Source of the DNA: Planctomycetia bacterium
GTDB taxonomy: Bacteria; Planctomycetota; Phycisphaerae; Phycisphaerales; SM1A02
Length of the DNA: 52,438 nucleotides
NCBI GenBank assembly: GCA_005790605.1
Contig: SXUI01000052.1
Coordinates: 1-52,438, forward strand
Direction: 5' to 3'
The translations under genes and the position numbers were made by a program. Below, piece after piece: positions 1 to 8,474 of the stretch. The number at the start of each line of letters is the position of its first letter. Position 1 is the stretch's first letter. Below the pieces are notes generated by a model. It did no database searches, was not told the origin of the DNA, and saw nothing but the letters and a program-made list of their open reading frames with translations.

Positions 1-572
1 TCATCGATGAACTTCATCGCAAGGTCCGTGCACACTTCAACGGAGAATCCGTCCGACGAATGCCGCTCTCCCTTCTCGTTGATGAAGTCAATCTTCTTCG
101 TGCTCCAGCCACCCGACAGATTGCCGACGAATCTCGTGAAACCGTTGTTCCAAGGGAGCGACTCGCCCCGCTCTCCCAAATGCCATTTCCCGATGAGTGC
201 CGTCGTGTAACCGCGCCTCTGAAGCACAGACGGCCAAGTCGGCACCGCGCGCGCGATGCCCTTCGTCTTGGCCTGCTCCGGAGTCAGCCAGTCCGTGAAA
301 CCAACTTCCGTGCCCAAGCGCCCCGTCAGATAGGCGGCGCGGCTTGGCGAACAGACTGGCGTGTGAACAAACGCGTGTGTGAACCGAACACCCTGCGCGG
401 CGAGGCGATCGATGTTTGGCGTCGGCAACTCTCGACCGCCATAGCAGCCGAGCGTCCAAAGCGCCTGATCATCGGTCACGATGGCCACGAGATTCTGCGG
501 CCGCGCTTCACCTGCGTGAACACTCAGCGCCATCGCCAACGAACAGATGGCGACGATCCAACGATGAACCAT
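1..572 (-). CDS. Sulfatase (arylsulfatase family), 3' end beyond window
   Basis: Hydrolyses a sulfate ester, probably on a polysaccharide, after export. The visible 190 residues start with a short hydrophobic signal peptide. They continue with the metal-binding DDQ motif (about residues 34-36) and the CSPSR signature (residues 74-78), whose cysteine is normally matured to formylglycine, then GKWHLG further on. These are family hallmarks of type I sulfatases. The start is set by GGAGG at 580-584, seven bases before ATG at 572; the in-frame ATG at 578 sits too close to that ribosome site. It lies 69 bp downstream of the fucosidase on the same strand, so the two are probably co-transcribed. The C-terminal part, including the remaining metal ligands, is outside the window, so substrate class cannot be told. 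Confidence 0.93.
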   Translation of the reverse strand, partial: MVHRWIVAICSLAMALSVHAGEARPQNLVAIVTDDQALWTLGCYGGRELPTPNIDRLAAQGVRFTHAFVHTPVCSPSRAAYLTGRLGTEVGFTDWLTPEQAKTKGIARAVPTWPSVLQRRGYTTALIGKWHLGERGESLPWNNGFTRFVGNLSGGWSTKKIDFINEKGERHSSDGFSVEVCTDLAMKFID

Positions 573-641
573 GCTCATACCTCCAATGTGTCGCGCATGC
601 TGCGTCGCAGAATCGAAACTAGACCAAGGTCGCCGCAATCC

Positions 642-2471
642 CTACCGCTTCATGGCTCGCAATGTGACCGACCGCACATTCGCGACAGCCTCGCCAGGTT
701 TCGTCGATGCGCGTAACACGAGCGAGTGCGCGCCAGCGCCTAGTTTCAGGTGTCCAAGCGAGAGGACCTGATATCTCTGCCAGCCTCCAGTTGGCGGCAC
801 CGTGAACTCCATGTTTCCCGCAGGTGCTTCGAGCTGCACCTTCGCACCAGCGGAAGCGACGGCGCACGCAACTTCAACCTCTACGGAGTACTCCCCTGCC
901 TGACTTGCGTCGATGCCAATCGGAAAACTGGCGGTCGCACTTGGATCAAGCCAGTAGCCGAGGTTGTACTGCACATCTTCGACCGCGCCGACTTGTTCAA
1001 TGCGAAGCGATGGACCTGTGATCGTCGCATCGTGCGGCCCAAGCACCGCGACTCCATCACGCGTCGGGAAGACCATCGGCGCAAGCGGCGATACCTCGCT
1101 CTCAAGTTCGAGTTTGACAATCGAACAACCAAAGTCACTCGTACGCGCAGGAAGTTGCACTTCGAGGCGCTCTCGCCCCTTCGTCGCGGCGGTGAACAGG
1201 ACTTCGTCGTCACGACCGAGCAGCCGCGCGGACTTCACTCCACCGCGCATCGGAACATAGAGCAGTCCATCGGTTGGCCACTCAAACACCATGAGGTACA
1301 GCGTCCCGGGCTTCTGCGTTGCGCGACCCCACGGCAAACGCGCGAAAGGACTCGCCGTCGTGCCGTAGATCGCTTCAGCGTTCACACTCATCCAATCGCC
1401 AACACCCCGAAGTCTCTCAGCGGCCGCTTCAGGAACATTTCCATGCGCATCCGGTCCAATGTTGAGCAGAAGGTTGCCTCCCTTCGACACGACATCACAA
1501 AGGAGCTGGACGACCGTTGCAGTGTCCTTCCAACCCTTGTCATGCGCGCTGAATCCATAGGACTCGTTCAGCGTGTGATTGACTTCCCAATCCATCCCCG
1601 GAAGTCCCGTCGGAGGCACATACTTTTCAGGCGTGCCGTAGTCGCCATTCTTGTTCTCCAGCCCCTGAAAAAGTCGGTTGTTCACGACGATGCTTGGCTG
1701 CTTCGTGCGAAGCGTCTCAAGCAACTGCGTCGCCCCCCACGCTTCCCCTTGGCGTTCATGATCGGAGTAGTCAAACCAGATCGTGCACAGCGGTCCGTAG
1801 TTCGAAAGAAGTTCATTCACATGACCCCGAACATAGGCGATGTATGTTGCATGTTCTCGCTTGCGATCCGTCTTTGGGTACGCGGGCAACGCCATCGGAT
1901 ATGCATCAGGGTGCTGCCAATCGAGAAGGGAATAGTAGAACCCCGGCCGCACACCGCGCGAGCGCATCGATTCCGCAAACTCGCGCGCGAGATCGCGACC
2001 ATTCGGCGAGATGTTCGTGCATTGGGTGATCGGATTCGCAAGCGAGTACGGTTCGCGCGAATTGAAGAGCGTAAACCCATCATGATGCTTCGAGGTCATG
2101 ATCGCGTAGCGCATGCCCGCCGACTTCGCGAGATCTGCGATCGCGTCCGTCGCGCCAACATCAGGCGTGAAGAGCGGCTTCATCGTCCTCGCGTATTCGT
2201 CGCATGGAACGGCCGCCCAATGTTGAATCCACTCAGCGTAGTGCTGCGGGTAGATCTTGCCGTTCCAACTTCCTCCCGCCCCAGAGTAGAGCCCCCAGTG
2301 AATAAACATGCCGAATCGGGCATCCCGCCACCACGCCATGCGTTCGTCGCGGTTGGCAACCCACCGGGATAACTCCTCTCGCTCATCCGCAGGCGATGCT
2401 GCGAGTCCGCACTCCACCGAGTTCGAAGCCAGAAGCAGACTCACACACATCGACGCAGTGAACTTGTTCAT
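642..2471 (-). CDS. Alpha-L-fucosidase, glycoside hydrolase family 29
   Basis: Predicted exported enzyme releasing terminal L-fucose. An N-terminal signal peptide (about residues 1-25) is followed by the GH29 catalytic barrel: RFGMFIHWG (about 52-60), SKHHDGF (about 127-133) and WFDYS, whose Asp (about 234) matches the GH29 nucleophile. Family knowledge says GH29 is a retaining enzyme. Roughly the last 150 residues form a beta-rich region that could be a carbohydrate-binding or C-terminal sandwich domain. Length 609 aa is typical for GH29 with an accessory domain. It sits between a small lipoprotein gene (56 bp upstream) and a sulfatase gene (69 bp downstream), all on the minus strand, which fits breakdown of sulfated fucose-containing glycans. 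Glycan identity is inference. Confidence 0.93.
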   Translation of the reverse strand: MNKFTASMCVSLLLASNSVECGLAASPADEREELSRWVANRDERMAWWRDARFGMFIHWGLYSGAGGSWNGKIYPQHYAEWIQHWAAVPCDEYARTMKPLFTPDVGATDAIADLAKSAGMRYAIMTSKHHDGFTLFNSREPYSLANPITQCTNISPNGRDLAREFAESMRSRGVRPGFYYSLLDWQHPDAYPMALPAYPKTDRKREHATYIAYVRGHVNELLSNYGPLCTIWFDYSDHERQGEAWGATQLLETLRTKQPSIVVNNRLFQGLENKNGDYGTPEKYVPPTGLPGMDWEVNHTLNESYGFSAHDKGWKDTATVVQLLCDVVSKGGNLLLNIGPDAHGNVPEAAAERLRGVGDWMSVNAEAIYGTTASPFARLPWGRATQKPGTLYLMVFEWPTDGLLYVPMRGGVKSARLLGRDDEVLFTAATKGRERLEVQLPARTSDFGCSIVKLELESEVSPLAPMVFPTRDGVAVLGPHDATITGPSLRIEQVGAVEDVQYNLGYWLDPSATASFPIGIDASQAGEYSVEVEVACAVASAGAKVQLEAPAGNMEFTVPPTGGWQRYQVLSLGHLKLGAGAHSLVLRASTKPGEAVANVRSVTLRAMKR

Positions 2472-2527
2472 GTGATCAACATATCGCCTGCGATGCGCGC
2501 GCGCAGTGCCAGAGGCGCGTGGACCCG

Positions 2528-2938
2528 CTACTTCGTATAGACGAACAACATTCCCTCGTTATTCATCGTGAAGGTCGATCCCTCCACACTGCCAATCGTC
2601 ATCCCCGCACCCTTCCATCGCATCGTCAGCGTCGCACCTTCCTGCGTGTAAGTTGCACTGACTTCGCGTGCAACCTCTCTGCCCGTGGGCGGCACGAACA
2701 CGGTCGTTGTTCGACATGTCCCATCGGCATCGATCGTGAAACTCCCCGATCGCACCTCGAGCTTTGCGCCATCATGTGAGACATCTGCTGGGACGGGCTT
2801 CCCGTCAACAGACACCAATGCGTAATGACCGACAGCGCTTACAGTTGGAGCGTTATGCATCGCATTACATGCCCCAAGCATGATCATGGAAGCTATGCCG
2901 AACCAACAAGACTTCGCCAGTTTCAGTTTCGTTGTCAT
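2528..2938 (-). CDS. Small predicted lipoprotein, unknown function
   Basis: 136 residues. The N-terminus has basic residues, a hydrophobic stretch and the lipobox LGAC with Cys at residue 24, so it is probably a lipoprotein. The mature part is a small beta-rich domain with alternating hydrophobic strands (YALVSVDGKPVP, SFTIDADGTCRTT, ATLTMRWKGAGMTIG), resembling the lipocalin-like folds of many small lipoproteins, but I do not recognise a named family. It starts the minus-strand run toward the fucosidase and sulfatase and may share their transcript. Confidence 0.75.
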   Translation of the reverse strand: MTTKLKLAKSCWFGIASMIMLGACNAMHNAPTVSAVGHYALVSVDGKPVPADVSHDGAKLEVRSGSFTIDADGTCRTTTVFVPPTGREVAREVSATYTQEGATLTMRWKGAGMTIGSVEGSTFTMNNEGMLFVYTK

Positions 2939-3186
2939 AGGTGGTACTCCGAAGGAATTGAGGTGTATCGCGCGTTGCGTAAGACGGTCGCTTGAAGCAT
3001 AGGTGCGTCACTGATCCGCGAATCGTCGCAACGGGTTCAATGGCATCACGGCTGAATTGGCTGGAATCGACGCAGCGCTCTTGCATGCCTACACTCCACG
3101 CAGAACGAGGGATCGAGATTGACCTACGCGATGCGGCGCGGGCTTTGATCGCCTCAAGGAACGACTTCACAATCGGAGGATGAACG

Positions 3187-3645
3187 ATGACGATGGCATT
3201 GTGTTTGCGATGTGGCGAGATGAAGTTCGGAGCGTTCTGTGCCTGCCCAACATGCGGAGTAGCGTCGACGGGAAATCCCCAACTCGACATACGGTTCAGC
3301 GACCACCACTTTGATTCCACTTCGCTCAGCGAGCTCGGATTGGTCGTGAAGGCCATCTGCGACGCAACCACAGATCCTGAGATGCGGCATTGGGCATTCC
3401 TCTCCTACTGTTCAACCAATCATCCAAGCATCTTGAAGGTCTCGCTCACTCCAGACTGGCAAGCCTCGACAGATTCGCTTCTCGCTTCGTTGCGCCTTCC
3501 ACAAGTGACGCTACGACCATCACGGCAATCCCTGCGAAACCGAGCTCCTCTGCCGGAGGGGAGCGACGGCGGACGCGCACTGCTCGACTACTTCAAGAGT
3601 CTCCCCGCGACACGCGAGCTGTTGAAGGACACGGACATCGAGTAA
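3187..3645 (+). CDS. Zinc-ribbon hypothetical protein
   Basis: 152 residues with an N-terminal Cys cluster: C6-x2-C9 and C20-x2-C23 plus an extra C18, a likely zinc ribbon. The rest shows no recognised domain; the middle part is helical and the C-terminal third is Arg/Pro-rich before an acidic end. The start is supported by GGAGG at 3175-3179, seven bases before ATG at 3187. It is transcribed divergently from the lipoprotein gene and convergently with the DUF3891 gene. Function unknown. Confidence 0.75.
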   Translation: MTMALCLRCGEMKFGAFCACPTCGVASTGNPQLDIRFSDHHFDSTSLSELGLVVKAICDATTDPEMRHWAFLSYCSTNHPSILKVSLTPDWQASTDSLLASLRLPQVTLRPSRQSLRNRAPLPEGSDGGRALLDYFKSLPATRELLKDTDIE

Positions 3646-3679
3646 AGGCTAGGTTCCGAGCGACTCATTCGCCCGCGGT

Positions 3680-4591
3680 TCAAGCCACAAAAGTGAACTC
3701 GATCATTTCCTTCTGCAATGCGTGCCACGAAGCGTAGAAGTGCGATGGGCACTTGGCCGGAAGTTGCACCGTGCGCGCGGGAAGCATCACCGGAAGTGGC
3801 TCGACATCAAACGGATAAGGATCAAAGCGCACGCGGCGACCTCCCATTGGCGTGACCTTGATGGTCTGTCGATCGTTCCAGGCACGACGAGGCACTTGGT
3901 GCAACTCAAATGCGTCGTCGCCTATGCCGCGCGCGATTCCTGCCGCAGGCGGCATGAGTGCAGAACAGAGCCAGAGCGAAATCCCATCACACAATTGCAT
4001 CAGTCGTTGCAACGGTTGAAGAGTTTCAGGAACGGCCCATGCGGCGGTATGGGAATCGCGCTTGAGAAGTTCGATGCAGCGCACTTGAACGAGTTCAAGT
4101 TCCTTCATGAATGCGAGCGTCCCTTCAAGGCTGCTCGACGCGAACTTATCGGGAATCGACTTCCAGTAGAGCGGGTGCGTGAAAGCTGGGTCCGACTTCT
4201 CAAGCGCGCGAGGAGCGTAGAACAAGTAGCCGTGACTACTGATCAAGAGTCGCAGAAGCGGATGCGAGGGAAATCGCGAGAGTCCAAGCCGAAATCGTTG
4301 CATCGACGCCTGCTGGTTCTGAAGCGCCTCAACGAGGCCGGCGGGATACCCGTCATCGATCGACAGTTCTGGCGTCGCCTCCCACTCCCACCAACCGTTG
4401 TCATGCTCGGCGATTGCGAGCACGCACTCGGCGCGAAGCCGCTCGGAGTCGATGACTGGAGTCGGCGAGAGGTAGTGGCCCGGTCGTGCGAACTCGCGAT
4501 TCCCCCAATGCGCGGCGAAGTAGCCCGCGAGATGGCTGTGATCGGTCTGGCTCACGAGCCAAAGCGTGTTGTCTTGAGTCGTCTTGAGCAT
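3680..4591 (-). CDS. DUF3891 family protein
   Basis: 303 residues matching, from memory, the DUF3891 pattern: an N-terminal SQTDHSHLAGYFAAHWG stretch (about residues 14-30), then IAEHDNGWWEWE (about 60-71), giving conserved His and Asp residues like those of a diverged HD-type metal site. No signal peptide or membrane segment is visible, so it should be cytoplasmic. Biochemical activity of the family is not established. It converges with the zinc-ribbon gene (35 bp between stops). Confidence 0.75.
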   Translation of the reverse strand: MLKTTQDNTLWLVSQTDHSHLAGYFAAHWGNREFARPGHYLSPTPVIDSERLRAECVLAIAEHDNGWWEWEATPELSIDDGYPAGLVEALQNQQASMQRFRLGLSRFPSHPLLRLLISSHGYLFYAPRALEKSDPAFTHPLYWKSIPDKFASSSLEGTLAFMKELELVQVRCIELLKRDSHTAAWAVPETLQPLQRLMQLCDGISLWLCSALMPPAAGIARGIGDDAFELHQVPRRAWNDRQTIKVTPMGGRRVRFDPYPFDVEPLPVMLPARTVQLPAKCPSHFYASWHALQKEMIEFTFVA

Positions 4592-4913
4592 GCGCCTCGA
4601 ACGGTGAGAAAGGCTCCGCCAGTCGTAGAATCCAACGCGCCGACGCTGCGAGCGGGTCAGCGCTTGAGCACGATAACGCAGAGCCTCGGCGCCTCGTCAT
4701 TTGGCGCTCCCTACTAAGCACGAGGTAACTGCCGCACGAATCGCGCCTTTCCACACATTTTGTCTGAATCTGGAAACTCACCCATGGCTAAACGCGCGAC
4801 TGTGGCAGAATGCCAATTCGCGCGTGCGGCCTCGCACAGCGTTGAATGGCAGCGGCGATGGTGGCGGTGATGGACTGGATGAGGTGAACAGCGAACACGA
4901 GAGGTGGATGACG
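4592..4913. other. Gene-free stretch, 322 bp
   Basis: Lies between the divergent DUF3891 and RCC1 genes and must carry both promoters. I see no convincing -35/-10 pair, hairpin or conserved RNA. The open frames crossing it lack plausible protein features. Confidence 0.5.
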
Positions 4914-4935
4914 ATGCATCGAGGACTCAAGTCGC

Positions 4936-7179
4936 GTGTGTGGAACTGGATGTCAGCGTGCTCTCGCACGGCGCGGTGCGGTGCGGTGCGGTGCGGTTCG
5001 GTGCGGTGCGGTGCGGTGCGGTGGCGATACTCGAAATCAAACTGATGGTTGCGCGAGATCAGCACGCGCGGCACTTCTAAGAGCAACCTTCTGCGCCGTT
5101 GCGCTGTTGAGCGCGAGCCCGGTTCACGCGGATACACAAGTCGTGTGTTGGGGACAAGCACTTGGACAATGCGATCCACCAATCGGGCTCACGGAAGTCG
5201 TACGCATTGCTGGTGGCGGAAACCATACCGTCGCGCTTCGACAGGACGGAACGGTAGTTTGCTGGGGGCTCAATCACTACGGACAGTGTGATGTGCCCGA
5301 AAGGGTTTTCGGAATCATCGAAGTTTCAGCGAGCCAGGCGCATACTGCTGCGTTGCGCGCTGATGGCAGCGTGATGTGTTGGGGTAACAATTCAGAGGGC
5401 CAATGTGACATCCCTGCAGGACTCGCAAGTGTCGCGCAAATCAGCGCCGGTGGTTCGCACATAGTCGCGCTCAAGAATGACACCGCCATCGTGTGTTGGG
5501 GCGGTAACACGCTCGGCCAGTGCGATATCCCAAAGATGGTTCAGAGCGTGTCAGCCATCGCGGCCGGTGGTGGTCACACAATGGTCGTGTTGCACAATGG
5601 AATCGTCGCGTGTTGGGGCTACAACTACTACGGACAGTCCGCGGCTCCGCCTGGGGTCGGGCTCTCCAAAACGGTCGCTGCGGGTCACTTTCACAGCGTT
5701 GCGCTCGGACTGAACGGAGAGATTCATTGCTGGGGCTCCAACGAGTACGGCCAATGTAATGCTCCGCCACCCGGTGAAGACATTGTTCGTATAGCCGCGA
5801 GCGGCTTCCACACCGTCGCGCTTCGTAGTAATGGCACGATCGCGTCGTGGGGAGACAATCAGTATGGGCAAGGGACTCCCCCGCAGCCACTTGGAACCGT
5901 AACGGTTCTGGATGCGGGATTCTTCCACACCGTCGCCCTCGTCTGCACTACTCCGACGACCTCCCGCACTTCAGGCAACCTCGGCGCGGTTGGATCCGGT
6001 TCGCCGCGCGAGTTTGCGTTCGACAGCCTCGCCTCCGCTGCGGGCTCTGTCGATCTCACCATCCGCTCGCGCGCGGACCTCAATCTCGCAACGGAGTTTC
6101 TTACCGTTCGACTGAACGGCGGGGCGTACAGCACGATCTTTGTCGACTCTGGCAACGACTGCCCAGCTACTCCCGATGAGATCGTCCTAAGTCTCACCGC
6201 CAAGCAGTTCAACGCGATGATTGCACCAACAGGCACGCTCCTTGTGCGACTTGAAGCGCCCTCAGGTGTCAACGCATCGCAATGTGTCGACGGCTACTGC
6301 GAAATCGCCCTGAACTACGAATCGGTGGCCGTCGACTGCAACAGCAACGGAGTTGAAGACTCGTGCGAGGCCTTAAATCCGTCGAACGATTGCAACAGCA
6401 ACGGCGTGCCTGATGACTGCGATATCACGACCGGCGACTCCTTCGACATCAACACCGATGGCACGCCAGACGAGTGTGAGTTCGACTGCAACAGCAACGA
6501 TCTCCCCGACAGCTACGAGCTTTCGCAAGGCATGGCACCCGACTGCAACAACAACGGCAAGATCGACTCCTGCGACATTGCGAGAGGTACCGCCCTCGAC
6601 TGCAATGCGAATGCAATACCCGACGCGTGCGAGGTCGCGAACGGCAGTTCACCCGATTGCAACACAAACTCGATTCCGGATTCCTGTGACATCGCGTCTG
6701 GCACGAGCACTGACATCGACGCCAATGGGATTCCGGATTCCTGTCAGGTCGACTGCAACAACAACTCGCAGCCAGACTCCTATGAAATCGCCACGAACCC
6801 AGCACTTGATTGCAATGCCAACGCACTGCTCGATACTTGCGAAATCGCGAGCAACCCTGCACTCGATTGCGATCACAGTGGAACGCTCGACGCGTGCGAA
6901 TTGACCCCGCCTGACGCAGACTGCAACAGCAACGGCGAACTCGACGCCTGCGAAATCGCGGAGGGCGCGCAAGACAAAGATGCCGACGGCCGACTCGACA
7001 CCTGTGAGATCGCACTCGGCGACTTTGACCTTGATGGCGCAATCAGCGCAGCCGACCTTGCGGATCTCCTGAGTCTGTGGGGCTTCCCCAACCCACCCTA
7101 CGGAGACCTCAACAACGACGGCGCGATCGGAGGCGCCGACCTCGCGATCCTTCTCGACCGCTGGGGGCCGCTTCCCTGA
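4936..7179 (+). CDS. RCC1-like protein 1 with DCN repeats and dockerin-like tail
   Basis: Predicted exported protein. After a signal-like segment (basic ARSARAALLR, then AVALLSASPVHA) come seven RCC1-type repeats (each near CWGxNxxGQCxxP), enough for a seven-bladed propeller. A beta domain follows, then about 13 units of the DCNxNGxxDxCE type, similar to calcium-binding thrombospondin-3 repeats, then a two-handed dockerin-like end (GDFDLDG..., GDLNNDG...ADLAILLDRWG). The start is a problem: this frame has no ATG before the signal segment, only GTG codons (4936, 4981, 5011). The best ribosome site (AGAGG at 4900-4904) serves ATG 4914, which is in another frame and reaches a stop at 5045 after passing through a 5-bp repeat. 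One extra repeat unit would join them. Role unknown; surface display or matrix binding is inference. Confidence 0.8.
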   Translation: MCGTGCQRALARRGAVRCGAVRCGAVRCGGDTRNQTDGCARSARAALLRATFCAVALLSASPVHADTQVVCWGQALGQCDPPIGLTEVVRIAGGGNHTVALRQDGTVVCWGLNHYGQCDVPERVFGIIEVSASQAHTAALRADGSVMCWGNNSEGQCDIPAGLASVAQISAGGSHIVALKNDTAIVCWGGNTLGQCDIPKMVQSVSAIAAGGGHTMVVLHNGIVACWGYNYYGQSAAPPGVGLSKTVAAGHFHSVALGLNGEIHCWGSNEYGQCNAPPPGEDIVRIAASGFHTVALRSNGTIASWGDNQYGQGTPPQPLGTVTVLDAGFFHTVALVCTTPTTSRTSGNLGAVGSGSPREFAFDSLASAAGSVDLTIRSRADLNLATEFLTVRLNGGAYSTIFVDSGNDCPATPDEIVLSLTAKQFNAMIAPTGTLLVRLEAPSGVNASQCVDGYCEIALNYESVAVDCNSNGVEDSCEALNPSNDCNSNGVPDDCDITTGDSFDINTDGTPDECEFDCNSNDLPDSYELSQGMAPDCNNNGKIDSCDIARGTALDCNANAIPDACEVANGSSPDCNTNSIPDSCDIASGTSTDIDANGIPDSCQVDCNNNSQPDSYEIATNPALDCNANALLDTCEIASNPALDCDHSGTLDACELTPPDADCNSNGELDACEIAEGAQDKDADGRLDTCEIALGDFDLDGAISAADLADLLSLWGFPNPPYGDLNNDGAIGGADLAILLDRWGPLP
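4976..5020 (+). repeat. Pentanucleotide tandem repeat (GTGCG)9, fifth unit GTTCG
   Basis: Nine 5-bp units run from 4976 to 5020; the fifth (4996-5000) is GTTCG. The unit length is not a multiple of three, so gain or loss of a unit changes the reading frame. It lies between ATG 4914, which has a good ribosome site, and the signal-peptide region of RCC1-like protein 1. Confidence 0.95.
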
Positions 7180-7262
7180 TGCGTTGAGGCGCGAGTGCGT
7201 CGCTTTCTTGATCGCAAGGCTCAAGCGAGCGGGAGCGCCTCCCCACGCGACTTCGTCGATGG

Positions 7263-7823
7263 CTACTGCAGACCACGGACATGAAGGAGTTCCGCCGAAA
7301 TCCCAAGCCGCTGCGCCCACTCCTCGAGATATTGCCAATCCAGCGACGCAACGCCTTGGACAGCAATCATGGAGCGGATGTCGCGGAGGTGTTTCGATGA
7401 ACGGCCTTCACGAAAGAACTCGAGTTTCTTGAGTATCACATCCTCCGGGGACGCGAACGGCTCCTGTCTGCCACTAGGCATCTCGATTCGCCGTACTCGT
7501 GCGAATCGCGCTTCGTCGTGCTCGGTGCCACGCGAGATGATGATGTCTGCCTTCAATCCGGAAGACACATGAATCACATTGAACATCCCGCGCGCTCTCG
7601 CGGATGCGACTGCGGCTTCGACGCTCACATACCACTCGTCACCGCTGAATGACTTCGCGAATTCCGATGCAGTTTGCTCATCCATTCGAACAACGATGTC
7701 AATGTCATTCGTGAACCGCGGTTCACCGAAGACTGTCGAGGCGACCGATCCCGTCACGAATCGCTCGCAGCCGACGCGGTCGAGATGCTCACCCACAATT
7801 TGCAAGAGTTCCGTGAGTTCCAT
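7263..7823 (-). CDS. Nucleotidyltransferase-fold protein
   Basis: 186 residues. The N-terminal half contains the nucleotidyltransferase core: FVTGSVASTVFGEPR followed by FTNDIDIVV, giving a GS...DID arrangement, with a further Asp in KADIIISR. This resembles the MNT/AbiEii-type and DUF6036-type families that include antitoxins and toxins; catalytic activity is not proven. The gene begins with a TAATG overlap with the stop of the upstream 111-aa gene, so the two are translationally coupled. No signal peptide; cytoplasmic. Confidence 0.82.
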   Translation of the reverse strand: MELTELLQIVGEHLDRVGCERFVTGSVASTVFGEPRFTNDIDIVVRMDEQTASEFAKSFSGDEWYVSVEAAVASARARGMFNVIHVSSGLKADIIISRGTEHDEARFARVRRIEMPSGRQEPFASPEDVILKKLEFFREGRSSKHLRDIRSMIAVQGVASLDWQYLEEWAQRLGISAELLHVRGLQ

Positions 7824-8158
7824 TACTCCCCTTCACGCTGCTCCCACTGACCTGCCATGCGCCGCGCTGTCTCAGCGGTAACCAGCGCCTCCGACCATTC
7901 GGGATGCTGGGACACCACGCCAGCGCGCACGAGCACGACAGCCGAACCCCAGAACGCATCGAGCGAGAGAAGCTTGGCGCGCGCCGACCGGCCGCGCAGT
8001 ATCTCGAGCATCGCGGCGTCGCAACGATCATTGCTTGGGTGCGAATAGCTCGGATCATCCATATTGACAGCATAGCGAGCCAGAATCATCTCTTGACCAC
8101 TCTTGATCCTCTCGCGCTCCAGTCCGCAGATCAAACGAATGAGCGGGTTTGATCGCAC
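7823..8158 (-). CDS. Hypothetical protein coupled to nucleotidyltransferase gene
   Basis: 111 residues, mostly helical, with no recognised domain. Its stop overlaps the start of the nucleotidyltransferase gene by one base (TAATG). Small-protein plus nucleotidyltransferase pairs are often toxin-antitoxin or regulatory modules, but this protein shows no HEPN motif (R-x4-6-H) that I can point to. The start at 8158 is the longest option; a shorter start at an internal Met (about residue 24 or 33) cannot be excluded. Confidence 0.6.
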   Translation of the reverse strand: MRSNPLIRLICGLERERIKSGQEMILARYAVNMDDPSYSHPSNDRCDAAMLEILRGRSARAKLLSLDAFWGSAVVLVRAGVVSQHPEWSEALVTAETARRMAGQWEQREGE

Positions 8159-8474
8159 CCAAGCGAAGGAGCACTCACTCCGTGTCGTGTTTGCGTTCTA
8201 CGACAGCGAAGAAATCGATCTACGAATGGGTGCGCGTCTCGCCACGCAGGCGGGGCTCCGGGCAGAGGTTCTCTAACCCAAAAATCTTCCCGCGCCGCAT
8301 GCCGCTCGCAGTCGCTGCCCGGGCCTGGCGAGGCGGGCGCTTCCACGCGTCCGCAAACAATCATCGGCTGCCCTACGCACTGATGGCGTGATGCAACGCG
8401 ATGCCTTGATCTCAAACGCGTCGCTGGGGTCGTGTGCCAACTCATTGAGCCGCATGCCACGCGAGCACGCCCCC
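8159..8474. other. Gene-free stretch, 316 bp
   Basis: Between the end of the SAM synthetase gene and the start of the 111-aa gene, both on the minus strand. Open frames here have compositions typical of shadows. I see no tRNA cloverleaf and no clear terminator. Confidence 0.5.

Noticed and set aside
6340-7010. Dense short repeats that could suggest a CRISPR-like or satellite array
   Set aside because: They are in frame and encode DCNxNGxxDxCE protein units of varying DNA sequence; there are no equal-length spacers.
8210-8300. GC-rich stem-like stretch resembling part of a tRNA
   Set aside because: No T-loop GGTTCGAATCC-like sequence, no consistent cloverleaf and no CCA end on either strand.
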